64,000 nt of DNA from Sorghum bicolor (GCF_000003195.3 NC_012874.2:3441001-3505000); one strand, 5' to 3'; counted from the first letter of the stretch, positions 21,600 to 32,654 are shown. Translations and numbers: made by a program. The notes: generated by a model not told the origin, from the sequence alone.

Positions 21600-22800
21600 A
21601 GTGAAGGATGGGAAACGGTAACCAGAGCAAATTTCTTTCGAAATATTTGGTCGTTGTCCTATAATCGATCCCAAAAGACACACAACCAAATCCTATAAAA
21701 AGGATGGATCAAGAAACCCTAGAGAAGATCCCTGGAACAGTAGAAAACTAGATGAAACTCGAAACGGAGCATGAAACGAGCAAGAAATGCACCAAGCAGC
21801 ACAAAATAGAAGATGACGGACTGTCTGCTATAGTACCTTAGAACTGTGCTACATTACCCCGAATAGCAGTACCTTGAACTGTCGGCAGTTCGAAAATGAG
21901 GAACCTGAACTTGTTGAACCAGTAGTGAACTTGTTGAACCAGTCTTGAACTTGTTGAACCAGTCCTGAACCTGGCGAAAATTTATAGGCAGTACCTTGGA
22001 CTGTTAAGTATATCCGGTGAAGATTATCTCTGGTTGACCATAACTGTCCGCCTATAAATTCTGGATTGTCCGCAATTCAAAAATTCAGAGATAGCTGAAA
22101 ACACCTAGGGCTGACTGTGACTCCCAGACTATCCACAGTTCAGTAGCGTACTATCCGCAAGTCGTGAATCAGCAAGAATAGAGAGCGTTGAAAAGTACCT
22201 CCGACCAAAATCCGTTTGCTGTGTGGCCAAATCAAAACCCATAAGAGATCATCGTCCAATGAAGCCAATCAATGGGAAATTAGAAACCCAAAAAAAAACA
22301 CTAGTTTTTCTTCTAAAAGCTTGATTCACCCCCGATCTAGAGCTCATGAGGAGTTCGATAAAATCCTTCGGTGGAAAGGTTCAACTCACGTCCTAGTTCA
22401 TCTCATTGCAAAATGAACGAATCAAAATCACCTTAAATCGGAAAAATGAGGCAAGAATGAGAAGAGGAAAAACAAAAATGTGAAGAATACAAACACAATT
22501 CTCAAAAACATCTCTCAAATTGAATCCCGGAGGATACAAAGAGGTTAGGGCCTCCATTCCCGCAGCAATTTTGGTTCTTACAAATTCATAGATTTGTGGA
22601 CCTCTCCCACAAGAAACCCTAAGGGGTGGGAAAACTAGGGAGGAAAGAAGGAAAAAAATTGGAGAGATAAGGAAGATAGAGGCTCCCCCGTCATCCTATT
22701 TAAGGCAATTATACATTCCTAGTTTTGTTCCTTAATATTTTGAGTCGAACTACATAACACAAGGACGTTATGGTCAACCAGAGATAATCTTCACCGGATG
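21600..22800. mobile_element. Probable decayed LTR-type element
   Basis: The stretch has the look of a grass LTR read on the minus strand: a TTAAATA box near 22698 followed by a CT-rich leader, and repeated GACTGTCC / TGTCCGC phrases. It also contains three copies of a 22-bp unit GAACTTGTTGAACCAGT (about 21909-21966) and a 33-bp inverted pair, TCCGGTGAAGATTATC at 22014 and its complement at about 22798. Exact TG...CA ends and a target duplication were not found, so the class is unresolved. Confidence 0.35.
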
Positions 22801-23133
22801 GACACAACGCCCTTCATGAGATAGCTTCGTCTCAACGCGAACTCCTTGATGCCGCCACGTGCCATCAGTTGCTCCTTCGAACCTCTGCCCGGGTCTTGAG
22901 ACCCAACAGCGAACCCGACCACCGATGGTTTTGAGACCCAAACCATCAAAACGTCCGCCTCGCTCAACTCGTACATCCACCGTCTTGACTCGGTCAACAC
23001 AGTCATTGTCATATATACTTGAACTTGTCGATGTCCTAGATGTCAGCCACCGCGGCTAGCCACCTAGCCTCTGGTCTCTCGGTCCAAGCCTCACGTCCAT
23101 CCTTGATCGCTCCCAATCCATCGGCATGGCACG

Positions 23134-23732
23134 TCTAAAGTTGAGCATGCAGCCCGCGAGCCGAAGGCACGACCCAAAGCACGGTCATTTGGCCCGGCAT
23201 GAGCACGGCCCGGCCCGATCCTAACCAGGCCCGGTCCGGCCTGAAGCACGTAACACACCGTGCTTGGGCCGAACCCTCGGCCCGCCGGGCGGCACGACAC
23301 GGCCCGCTTTTAACAGCAAGCACGATGTCGGCCCGATATCAGGAAATTTGTGAAACTTGAAGTATTATTATGTGACTTGTCAAACTTGTAATTTTTTATC
23401 TTTGAGTATATTATGTTATGTGAATTGTGAAATATTAATGTCTACGAATTGAATGTGATTTACTTATGCTTTGTTAATTCTATATTAAATTTGGTATTTT
23501 TCATATAACGGGCCATAGGCCGGCCCGAAGCACTATTGGGCCTCGTGCTTTTTGGGCCGACCCGGCACGAAAATCGGCCCACGGGCCGTGCCTGGGCCGT
23601 CAGGCAGGCACGATGGCCTATGGAGGCACGGCCCAGTGGCACGCGGGCCATACGGGCTCGTGCCGTATCGGGCCGTGCCTAGCACGAGCCCGTGCCGTGC
23701 CGGTCCGGGTCGGCCCGTTGATCATCTTTAGA
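23134..23732. mobile_element. GC-rich non-autonomous DNA element (GGGCCGTGCC type)
   Basis: The ends TCTAAAGTTGAGCATG and, inverted, TCTAAAGATGATCAACGGG are imperfect TIRs, each flanked by CACG. The interior is full of GGCCCG/CGGGCC and GTGCTTGGGCC phrases around an AT-rich centre (23335-23500). This is a common grass repeat structure, possibly hAT-derived. Open frames across it are artefacts of base composition. Confidence 0.6.
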
Positions 23733-24338
23733 CACGTCCCTACTTGATCTTTTCTTCGCCGTCAACAAATGTATCCAAGCTCCACGCGTGCACACCACAA
23801 GCCAAGATACATATCACACAACCTAACTCACGCTATGGTTAGTCACAAACTCAGCCTAGGTCATGGATCACGCTGATAATCACTCATCACAAAATGAACT
23901 TTAACCGTATATGTCAACTTTGTGTTCAAAATAAGACTGATCGATATCACCAGTGTGAGCCTGTTTACTTGTATAAAAAGTTACGGTTAAAAGTATTATT
24001 CGCTGATTTGTTGTGAGAGAAAAATACTGCTAAATGACTGGCAGATTCGATAGATAAACTCAAACAAACAATCTCTATAAGTGCTCCTCTATTAGTAGCA
24101 CCGTCGTCTCTGTCGAACTATCCACTAATGCTTTCTGCTGTCGTTTCTCTGCCAAACTATCGACTAATGGTTTCCACTGTGCTTATCTTTGGTGAATCTC
24201 TAAAGAAGTATTTGGTTGGGGGTGTTAAAATTTAACAGGTACTATAATATTTTTGTTTTATTTGACAATTAGTGTCCAATTATAGACTAAATAGATTTAA
24301 AAGATTCATCTCACAAATTATTAAATAGTATATATTTA
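23733..24338. other. Intergenic DNA with element fragments
   Basis: No gene. 23966-24070 holds a copy of the CGCTGATTTGTTGTGAGA small element. 24240-24338 is a fragment of a family-1 Tourist MITE. Confidence 0.35.
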
Positions 24339-24806
24339 GGTCTTCTTTAATTGTTGAGGTGAAAAATTTTTAGGTATTATAGCACTTTCGTTTATATTTG
24401 GTAATTATTATCTAATTATGCATAAACTAGGCTCAGACCTTGTTTAGTTTCCTTGCGGAAATTTTTCATGTTACTGTAGCATTTTTCGTTTGCATGTGGC
24501 AATCATTGTCCAATTATGGATTAACTAGGCTCAAAAGATTTGTCTCGCAAATTATAGACAAATTGTGTAATTAGTTATTTTTTATCTATATTTAATGCTC
24601 CATGCATGTGCCGTAAAATTCAATATGACAGAGAATCTTAAAAAGTTTTTGGTTATTGCGAGAAACTAAACAAGGTCTCAAAAGATTCATCTCGTATACA
24701 ATTAGTTATTGTTTTTATCTATATTTAATGCTCCATGCATATGCCGCAAGATTCGATGTGATGGGGAATCTTGATTTTTTTTTGTTTTTGGTGGAACTAA
24801 AAAAGG
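24339..24806. mobile_element. Tourist-like MITE split by another copy
   Basis: The outer element runs from GGTCTTCTTTAATTG to GAACTAAAAAAGGC. It is interrupted at CTAGGCTCA by a second, complete copy (24436-24677, GACCTTGTTTAGTTTCC to GAAACTAAACAAGGTC). The inner copy is flanked by TCA duplications, after which the outer sequence resumes with AAAGATTCATCTCG. Confidence 0.75.
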
Positions 24807-24858
24807 CTTTAGTACTCCATGTATATATTCAAATGTTCGATGTGACGGGAGTTAATAA

Positions 24859-25090
24859 GGCCTTGTTTAGTTTCCAAAAATTTTCAAGATTCCCCATCAC
24901 ATCGAATCTTTAAACGTATGCATGAAACATTAAATATAAATAAAAATAAAAACTAATTGCACAGTTTGCCTGTAATTTACGAGATGAATCTTTTGAGCCT
25001 AGTTAGTCTATGATTGGACAATATTTTTGAAATACAAACGAAAGTAGTACAGTAGCCAAAAGCAAAAATTTTCGCAAACTAAACAAGGCC
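24859..25090. mobile_element. Tourist-like MITE (family 1, complete)
   Basis: A clean 232-bp copy, GGCCTTGTTTAGTTTCC to CAAACTAAACAAGGCC, with TAA on both sides. It is a useful type copy: TIRs of about 15 bp and internal motifs CACATCGAATCTT, TTAAATAT, GATGAATCTTTTGAGCC and ATTGGACAATATTT. Confidence 0.85.
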
Positions 25091-25156
25091 TAAAAATCAG
25101 GAGAAACCAAACATGGGGTAAGCTCCGCTAGTGTGAGAAATCAAACCTGACCTTAA

Positions 25157-25404
25157 GGCCTTGTTTAGATGCGGAAAAATTTTGGATTTCGCTACTGCAG
25201 TACTTTTTTTATTTGTGGCAAATATTGTCCAATCATGGACTAACTAGGATCAAAGATTCGTCTCACAATTTACAGTTAAACTGTGCAATTAGTTTTTATT
25301 TTCGTCTATATAATTTGTCTGTAAATCACAAGATAAATCTTTTGATCCTAATTAGTCTATGATTGGACAATATTTGCCACAAACAAACGAAAGTGCTACA
25401 GTAT
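25157..25404. mobile_element. Rearranged Tourist-like MITE (two inverted halves)
   Basis: It starts GGCCTTGTTTAGATGC and reads one orientation until TTTTCGTCTATATAATTTG. It then continues in the opposite orientation (CTGTAAATCACAAGATAAATCTTTTGATCC) to ACGAAAGTGCTACAG. The copy is therefore a head-to-head fusion of two same-side halves, a small foldback. Confidence 0.6.
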
Positions 25405-25643
25405 TTTGTTTAGTTCCAAAAAAATTTGTAAAATTTTTCAGATTCTCCGTCACATCAAATCTTTAGACGCATGCATGAAGTATTAAATATAGACGAAAAT
25501 AAAAACTAATTACACAGTTTGGTCGAAATTTACGAGATGAATCTTTTGAGTCTAGTTAGTACATGATTAGATAATATTTGTCAAATAAAAACGAAAATAG
25601 TACTATTCCTATTTTGCAAAAAATTTTGAAACTAAACAAGGCC
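25405..25643. mobile_element. Tourist-like MITE (family 1)
   Basis: It starts at TTTTGTTTAGTTCC (the first GGCC lost) directly after the rearranged copy and ends GAAACTAAACAAGGCC, followed by TAA. Confidence 0.7.
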
Positions 25644-25816
25644 TAAATCAAACTGATACAGTACATTTGAGAAAGGTTTTGCTTTGTGCTGAAATGCCTT
25701 GCTACCCTGCTGCTGCTACACGCAGTGAGCTGATGGTGGACCAGTCTACGTAAGCGAAGTCGAACTGCTGACTGATGGAGGTGTGAGATTGAAAGCAGTT
25801 TCATGCTGTGGTGTGA

Positions 25817-26163
25817 GGGCCTGTTTAGATTGGGAAGAAAAATGTTTTGGATATCACATCGAATGTGTCGGAAGGATGTCGGGAGAGATTTTTAGAAACT
25901 AATAAAAAAAACAAATTACATAGCTCGTCAGGAAACTGCAAGACAAATTTATTAAGCATAATTAATCTGTCATTAGTATATGTGGGTTACTGTAGCACTT
26001 AAGGCTAATCATGGAGTAACTAAGCTTAAAAGATTCGTCTCACGATTCTCAACTAAACTGTGTAATTAGTTTATTTTTTTATCTACATTTAATATTCCAT
26101 GCATGTGTCCAAAGATTCGATGGGATGAATGAAAAATTTTTGGGTGGGGAACTAAACCGGGCC
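25817..26163. mobile_element. Tourist-like MITE (family 2, about 345 bp)
   Basis: The ends GGGCCTGTTTAGATTGGG and GAACTAAACCGGGCC are flanked by TGA on both sides. Internal marks are GAATGTGTCGGAAGGATGTC and a GGGTTACTGTAGCACTTAAGG block. A related but distinct family, longer than family 1. Confidence 0.8.
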
Positions 26164-26392
26164 TGAGATTGCAAGAACCATCATCCATCTCAAGGGTCAA
26201 GGCTTTTACTCCTGACATGAAATCTAACCGATTTGCAAATCCAGCATACTCCAAGCAGAGATGCATGCTCATGAACTCGCCGCACATACGTAAGAGAAGA
26301 GAAGAGGACAGCAGAGAAATCCAGCGGATCGGAGGATGTTGACACGAGCTCACTCACGTCTTTGGATGTCCCTTCCATTTGAGAAAGCTAGG

Positions 26393-26585
26393 CTTCCGTT
26401 TAGATCATTTTTTTTAATTTAGAATTGTTTGTATTTAGCAATTATTATTTAATTATAAATTAATTAAATCTAAAAGATTTATTTTCTAAATTATAAATAA
26501 ATTGTATAATTAATTATTTTTATTTAAATTTAATGCTTTATATATGTTCTCGATGTAACGAGAATTTTTGATTTTTTTAAAAGAA
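26393..26585. mobile_element. Very decayed Tourist-like MITE
   Basis: CCGTTTAGATC, AAATCTAAAAGATTTATT, ATTTAATGCTTTATATATG and GATGTAACGAGAA follow the family-1 order. Most C/G positions have become T/A, as expected of an old methylated copy. Confidence 0.5.
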
Positions 26586-26621
26586 TATGTGTAGGAGTAA
26601 GTCCCTAAACTCGCTCACAGC

Positions 26622-27432
26622 GAATTTTTTTTATTTTTAGCCCAAATTTAAAACATATTTTAAATTTGACCCGTTTATGAAAATATGTTCAAAACTAGGC
26701 CGTTTGGAACCGCCACCATGTATGGCGGGGCAAATGCACAGAACCCCGCCATGCATGGCGGCGGGGTACTACCGCTGACGTGGCATGGTTCAGGGGACAT
26801 CTGCTAACGTGACTAACACGTGGCGGGGTACGTGGCAAAGAGTACCCCGCCACTCATCATGGCGGGTTGCAACCCCGCCGCGCATCATGGCGGGGTGCTC
26901 CTGTCTAACAAAACGGGCCACCTCCTACTTTCTCTGCGTTTTCTGGTGCACTTTCGTTAATTTGTGGTAATTATAGTCTGTAAATTGCACTAATTATACA
27001 GATTACCTGTAAATCGCGAGACGAATATTTTAAGCCTAGTTTTCATAATTAAATAATTTTTATTAAATAAAAACGAAATTGCTACAGCGTTAAAATCTAA
27101 AAAGTTTTTGGATCTAAATAAGTCCAGGCTATAATGTGTATGCGTGGAAAGAGAGAAACGTCATACGCAAAGTGACCACATGAGTAGTCTAGGGTGTTGG
27201 GTGCAAAAAATTTTGCAAAATTTTTCAGATTTCCCGTCACATAAAATCTTTAGACGTATATTTCTAACTTTAAATAAATTTATTAAAAAATTAGATTTAA
27301 ATATCTATCAAATAATACTAATTTTATATTATAAATATTAATATTTTAAAAAAATATTTAATCAAAAATATTTTCATAAGCAGGTTAAATTTGAAATATA
27401 TTTTAAATTTGGACTAAAAATAAAAAAAATTC
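26622..27432. mobile_element. 811-bp TIR element with CTCACAGC target duplication
   Basis: Both sides carry the exact 8-bp duplication CTCACAGC (26614-26621, 27433-27440). The ends GAATTTTTTTTATTTTTAG and its complement start TIRs of about 70 bp that continue through CCAAATTTAAAA...TTTATGAAAATAT. The interior (26700-26895) repeats palindromes such as CCCCGCCATGCATGGCGG and GGCGGGGTACGTGG. No transposase is present. Eight bases suggests hAT, but the TIR sequence is not typical, so the superfamily is left open. Decayed Tourist copies are nested at about 26950-27125 and 27205-27275. Confidence 0.7.
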
Positions 27433-27440
27433 CTCACAGC

Positions 27441-27714
27441 CAGCAGCTCCGGACTCTTCTGCAGTCCAGCTACTGCATCACAAAAATAGGCCCGGGTACA
27501 GACAGATCTCTGCCTCAAATGCATCCATGCTGATGCATCCACTGCAGAGGAGCTGACCGGCTGACCGGACGGGAGCTTCGTCCGACTTCTGCCATCCATC
27601 ATGATTGCTCACGGAAGGCGAGCGTGTTCACTGGAGTCCGAGGTCAACGTGTCCAATCAGACCCAGCAATCCAGATTTTGGACACCCTATACATACAACT
27701 TGCAATATAAATTA
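27441..27714. other. Non-repetitive-looking intergenic DNA
   Basis: A mixed-composition stretch with no recognised element and no supported gene. Confidence 0.3.
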
Positions 27715-27943
27715 GGGCTTGTTTAGTTCCATTTTTTTTTTGAAAATCGACATCTTAACATTGTATTTGACAAATATTGTTCAATCATTGACTGGCTTAA
27801 AAGATTCGTCTCGTCAATTCCAACCAAACTGTACAATTAGTTTTTATTTTCATCTATATTTAATACTCCATGCATTTGTCTAAAGATTTGATGTGACAGG
27901 AAATCTAAAAAAATTTACAAATTTTTTTGAACTAAACAAGGCC
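27715..27943. mobile_element. Tourist-like MITE (family 1)
   Basis: From GGGCTTGTTTAGTTCC to GAACTAAACAAGGCC, preceded by TTA and followed by TAA. Confidence 0.75.
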
Positions 27944-27971
27944 TAAACAAAAAAATATATATGAAAGTTTA

Positions 27972-28203
27972 GGCCTTGCTTAGTTCGTAAAAATTTTGGC
28001 TTTTGGCTACTGTAGTACTTTCGTTTTTATTTGACAAACATTATTCAATCATGGAGTAACTAGGCTCAAAAGATTCATCTCACAAATTACAGGTAAACTG
28101 TGCAATTAGTTTTTCTTTTTGTCTATATTTAATACTCCATGCATGCGACTAAAGATTTGATGTGACGGGGAATCTTGAAAATTTTTGCGAACTAAACAAG
28201 GCC
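27972..28203. mobile_element. Tourist-like MITE (family 1)
   Basis: A complete copy, GGCCTTGCTTAGTTCG to GCGAACTAAACAAGGCC, separated by only TTA from the family-2 copy that follows. Confidence 0.8.
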
Positions 28204-28206
28204 TTA

Positions 28207-28554
28207 GGCCCTGTTTAGATTGGAGATGAAAATTTTTTGGATGTCACATCGAATGTGTCGGAAGGATGTCGGGAGAGGTTTTTAGAAACTAATAAAAAAA
28301 CAAATTACATAGCTCGTCATGAAACTGCAAGACAAATCTATTAAGTATAATTAATCTGTTATTAGTACATGTGGGTTACTGTAGCACTAAAGGCTAATCA
28401 TGGAGTAACTAGGCTTAAAAGATTCGTCTCGCGATTTTCAACCAAACTGTGTAATTAATTTATTTTTTTATGTGTATATTTAATGTTCCATGCATATATC
28501 CAAAGATTCGATGGGATGGATGAAAAAATTTTAGATGGAAAACTAAACAGGGCC
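28207..28554. mobile_element. Tourist-like MITE (family 2)
   Basis: GGCCCTGTTTAGATTGG to AAACTAAACAGGGCC with TTA at both sides. Closely similar to the copy at 25817-26163. Confidence 0.82.
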
Positions 28555-28585
28555 TTAGATTTGAACTAACTCAAATTTTGTTAAT

Positions 28586-29052
28586 GCCTTGTTTAGTTCA
28601 CACAAAGGCCTTATTTAGTTCGTAAAATTTTTCAAGATTTCGCGTCACATCGAATCTTGCGGCAAATGCATGAAGCATTAAATATAAACGAAAACAAAAA
28701 ACTAATTATACAGTTTGCCTGTAAATCGTGAGACGAATCTTTTGACCCTAGTTAGTTTATGATTAGATAATATTTGCCACAAACAAATGAAAGTGCTACA
28801 ATAGAGAAATCCAAAAATTTTTGAGAACTGATCTAGGCCAAAAACCAAAAACTTTTCAAGATTCTCCGTCACATCAAATCTTGCGCATATGCATGGAGCA
28901 TTAAAATAGATGAAAACAAAAACTAATTACATAGTTTGCCTGTAAATCACGAGACGAATCTTTTAAGCCTAATCATTTTATAATTGTGTCAAATACAAAC
29001 GAAAGTGTTACAGTTTCAAAATTCAAAATTTTTTCAGATCTAAACAAAGCCT
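28586..29052. mobile_element. Tourist-like MITE interrupted by another (28607-28839)
   Basis: The outer copy starts GCCTTGTTTAGTTCACAC. It is broken after 20 bases by a complete family-1 copy (GGCCTTATTTAGTTCG to GAACTGATCTAGGCC) and resumes at AAAAACCAAAAACTTTTC, ending CTAAACAAAGCC. Confidence 0.7.
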
Positions 29053-29328
29053 AAGTTGGTAGACTGCTTTACAAAACAAAGTGAAAATTAGGATTATAGA
29101 TTATGATCAATCTAACAATATTTATTTGGTATTATAAATGTTAGTATTGTTTTTATAGATTCGATCAAATTAAAAATTAGTTTGTTGCTCGAACGAAAAG
29201 TGAGAATTGCAAGTTTTGGGATGAAGAGAGAGAGTACAGTAGCTGATTTTTTTTAAAGACTTGCACTGTTTGCTAGTATTTAAAATAAAGTATAGTACAT
29301 AGACTCTTGAAATTTGACCCAAAAATAG

Positions 29329-29568
29329 GGACCTTGTTTAGATGTGAATTTTTTTAAAAAATTTCGCTACTGTAGCACTTTCGTTTGTTTGTGACAAATA
29401 TTGTCTAATTATAGATTAATTAGTGTCAAAATATTTGTCTCACGATTTACAGTCAAACTGTGTAATTAGTTTTTGTTTTTGTCTATATTTAATGCTTTTA
29501 TACATATGCAGTAAGATTTGATGTGATCTTGAAATTTTTTTTGTTTTTGAGGTGAACTAAACAAGGCC
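29329..29568. mobile_element. Tourist-like MITE (family 1)
   Basis: GGGACCTTGTTTAGATG to GAACTAAACAAGGCC, with an internal CACGATTTACAGTCAAACTG block. Confidence 0.72.
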
Positions 29569-29907
29569 CTTTGAAGAGAATGCTAATGCCATGATGGAGG
29601 ATTGAAGCAATACACTGTACTGGGGCGGTTGACGTGCAACTTGAAGTGCATCGGAGAAGAGGCAACTTGAATGCCGATCATCATGAGTTCCTTGCCTTGG
29701 GACAGTAACAAATCTGTTGCCCATCAGCCGAGTGCTTTTACTCATCATGACATGAACTCCAACATATTTTCCTGCAGAATTTACTGTAACAGATGGAGAA
29801 ATTCTACAAAAATATTGTTATCACCCTGCACCTCGACTCCAGTCTCCATAGCAGTGCGCGGTGTGGTATGTGACACATTCGCTGCTTCCTGTCACCCTGT
29901 GTCATCT
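29569..29907. other. Intergenic DNA
   Basis: No gene or element recognised between two MITEs. Confidence 0.3.
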
Positions 29908-30081
29908 GTTTTAAACTTTTTAAGATTCTCCGTCACATCAAATCTTACGACACAGTTTGTATGTAATTTACGAGACGAATCTTTTGAATCTAGTTAGTCT
30001 ATAGTTGAGTAATAGTTATCAAATACATACGAAAGTACTATAGTATCAAAATCTAAAATCTTTTTACAACTAAACAAGGCC
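29908..30081. mobile_element. 5'-truncated Tourist-like MITE
   Basis: It begins inside the element (ACTTTTTAAGATTCTCCGTC), lacks the TTAAATATAG segment and ends AACTAAACAAGGCC, followed by TAA. Confidence 0.65.
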
Positions 30082-30127
30082 TAATACTGACATCCTGCCC
30101 CAACTCACACTGCCATTCCCTCTTCTA

Positions 30128-30405
30128 TAAAGGCCTTCTCGAAAATTTTCATATCAAATCTTTTGAACACATATATTAAACATTAAATATAGATAAAAAA
30201 GTAATTTATTTTTCTATAATTTACGAGATAGTATATAGTTGGATAATAATTACCACACAAAATAAAGTGATCAGCAAGTTTCAAGATTTTTCATTCTATC
30301 CTTGTGTACACTGCACATCCTAAACAAATTATCCACACATACGAAAACCTAAAGTCCTAGTACTACTACCTAGCCTAAGGCTGAGCAAAGGCTAGCCGAA
30401 GTTAG
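30128..30405. repeat. Decayed MITE and one half of a dispersed duplicate
   Basis: 30128-30280 is an old Tourist relic. 30268-30400 (CAGCAAGTTTCAAGATTTTTC... CCTAAAGTCCTAG ... GAGCAAAGGCTAGCCGAAGTTAG) is clearly related to 53255-53375. This suggests an old duplication or a shared unknown repeat. Confidence 0.45.
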
Positions 30406-30610
30406 GTCTTGTTTAGTTCGTGAAAATTTTTCAGTTTGGTTAATATAGCACTTTCGTTTATATTTAGTGATTATTATTTAATCATATAGATTAATACTAG
30501 GTTTAAAAGTTTTTTTTTGTAAATTATAGATAAATTATGTAATTAGTTATTTTTTATCTATATTTAATAATTAGTAGAATTTTAAATAATTTTGAAAACT
30601 AAACGAGGCC
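30405..30610. mobile_element. Tourist-like MITE, AT-decayed
   Basis: GGTCTTGTTTAGTTCG to AAACTAAACGAGGCC, with TTA on both sides. Several internal blocks are eroded to A/T. Confidence 0.7.
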
Positions 30611-30850
30611 TTAACAAAATTCATGTCGAAATTTCGAACCCTGGCGGTGACAACGTGCAATAGTCATCATGCGCCTTGGGACGGGATGATACACCTACAG
30701 TGTGTTCCAAGATAAGCAGGGACATCTGAGTTGACACTTGACAGCAATCGAGTGGCAAAGTTTAATGACCATTGACCGTTCGACGTCGGACTTGGGCCCG
30801 GCCAGTTTAGGGGGTGTTTGTAGTATTTTCATTGTCTAATTATAGACTAA
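30611..30850. other. Intergenic DNA
   Basis: No gene. Its right part (from about 30825) is the left piece of a Tourist copy interrupted at 30851. Confidence 0.3.
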
Positions 30851-31095
30851 GGTCTTGTTTAGTTCACCCAAAAACAAAAAAAAACTTTTTAAAATTCTTC
30901 GTCACATCGAATTTTACGACACTTCTATAGAGCATTAAATATAGATAAAAATAAAAACTAATTGCACGACTTGACTGTAAATCACGAGACGAATTTTTTA
31001 AGCCTATTTACTCTATGATTGGACAATATTTGTCAAACAAAAACGAAAATGCTACAACATCAAAATTAAAAAACTTATTGGATCTAAACAAGGCC
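30851..31095. mobile_element. Tourist-like MITE nested in an older copy
   Basis: GGTCTTGTTTAGTTCACCC to GATCTAAACAAGGCC with TAA on both sides. It splits an older family-1 element whose halves read ATTGTCTAATTATAGACTAA before it and TTAGGTTTAAAAAATTGTCTC after it. Confidence 0.75.
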
Positions 31096-31219
31096 TAATT
31101 AGGTTTAAAAAATTGTCTCACAAATTACTCTCCAATCATGTTTTTAGTTTTGTAAATAGTCTACATTTAGTATTTTATGCATGTGTTCAAATATTCGATG
31201 TGACGGGTGGTAAACTTTA

Positions 31220-31383
31220 CCAACCTCTTTTACAAAATGGACAGTGTAGTACTTTCGTTTGTATTTGACAAATATTACCTAATTATAGACTAACTAGACT
31301 CAAAATGCTCCATGCATGCGTCTAAAGATTCGATGTGACGGAGAATTTGAAAAATTTTGTAATCTTTCTGAACTAAACAAGGC
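31220..31383. mobile_element. Internally deleted Tourist-like MITE
   Basis: It keeps ACAGTGTAGTACTTTCGTTTG and the right end CTGAACTAAACAAGGCC. The segment between CTAGACTCAAA and ATGCTCCATGCATG is lost. Confidence 0.6.
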
Positions 31384-31388
31384 CTTAG

Positions 31389-31604
31389 TTCTAAAAAATT
31401 TCAAGATTTCCCATCATATCAAATCTTGCGGCACATGCATAGAGTATTATATGTAGACGAAAATAAAAACTAATTACACTGTTCGTTTGGGCTTATCAGA
31501 CAAATCTGTCAGCCATTGAGCAATGTTTTTCTCTTACAATAAATCAGCCAACAGTACTTTCTGCAATGGTTTATCAGCCAAACGAAAGTGCTAGAAAATC
31601 CATT
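31389..31604. mobile_element. Tourist-like fragment carrying a small nested element
   Basis: Family-1 sequence to CTAATTACACT is replaced at about 31478-31585 by a foldback with GTTCGTTTGGGCTTATCAG at one end and GGTTTATCAGCCAAACG at the other. The family-1 tail AAAGTGCTAG resumes after it. The inner piece belongs to the TTTATTGTGAGA element type seen elsewhere. Confidence 0.6.
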
Positions 31605-31850
31605 TTCTTTTGCCAAGTTTAGTTCAAAAAAAAATTGTAAAACTTTTCAGATTCTGTGTTATATTAAATCTTGCGACACATGCATGGAACACTAAATATA
31701 GATAAAAAAATAACTAATTACATAGTTTGCCTGTAATTTGCGAGACGAATCTTTTGAGTCTAGTTAGTCCGTGATTGATCAATATTTGTCAAATAAAAAC
31801 ACAAGTGTACAATGTCCATTTTGCAAAATCCATCTGAAACTATACAAGGC
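31605..31850. mobile_element. Tourist-like MITE (degenerate ends)
   Basis: GCCAAGTTTAGTTC to GAAACTATACAAGGC with the full internal motif order. Confidence 0.6.
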
Positions 31851-31856
31851 TGCTAG

Positions 31857-32098
31857 AGCCTTGTTTACTTCCTCGTCCATTTTGCAAAATAGTCAAGATT
31901 GTCCATCTATCGAATCTTGTGATTCATGTATGAAACATTAAATATAGATAAAAAAAATAACTAATTGCACAATTTGAGTGTAATTTACGAGATGAATTTT
32001 TTAAGCCTAGTTAATTCATAATTGGATAATATCTGTCAAATACTAACAAAAATAGTACAATATCCATTTTGAAAATTTTTTTGCAACTAAACAAGGCC
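31857..32098. mobile_element. Tourist-like MITE (family 1)
   Basis: GCCTTGTTTACTTCC to CAACTAAACAAGGCC. It is the last link of an almost continuous MITE chain that began near 24.2 kb. Confidence 0.72.
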
Positions 32099-32654
32099 TA
32101 GATTGCAGTCATGACGGAACAACTGTGTCTGTAGTTTTTTTTTTTGTTTCCACAACTGAAAAATAAGCTAATGCAGTGATACGATGAGAAGATTATCAAC
32201 CCATCTTAAACCATGGTTCGACTTCAACAGAATGTTCATCATTAGCATAATAATCTAGTAATAAACCACACCATTTTCTCTAATAACATGTATATCTACT
32301 TCGATCTGCGCATGTGTTGAGGGAGAGATCGATCGAGGAAGGTACCTACTCTACCAGAGGCTATGGACTGACAGGACCGACCAAAGGACTCTCGAAGAAG
32401 AAGAATGATTGCGTATCTTTGGACCTTCTTCCCCGGGCTGCGTTGCGTCATCAATTGACGCCCATCATCACACACCCTTGACAGCCAGCTACTCCCACTC
32501 CTCCTCGTGTCTGCAGCTGCTGCAGAGGTAGATGACGCACAGGCACAGCGATAGCATTGACTCACTCCCGGCCGGCCGGTTTCCCGCCCGTTGTCACTCC
32601 ATGACCATGAGAGGACGATCTGATCGAGGAGCTCGCTCCAGGCACGGGGCCGCC
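32099..32654. other. Upstream region of the LITTLE ZIPPER gene
   Basis: No gene. It separates the MITE chain from the TATA box at 32655. GATCGATC motifs cluster near 32325-32335 and 32708-32720. Confidence 0.35.

Noticed and set aside
23091..23651. Several GC-rich frames
   Set aside because: They lie inside a GC-rich non-autonomous DNA element with TCTAAAG ends and reflect its GGCCCG repeats.
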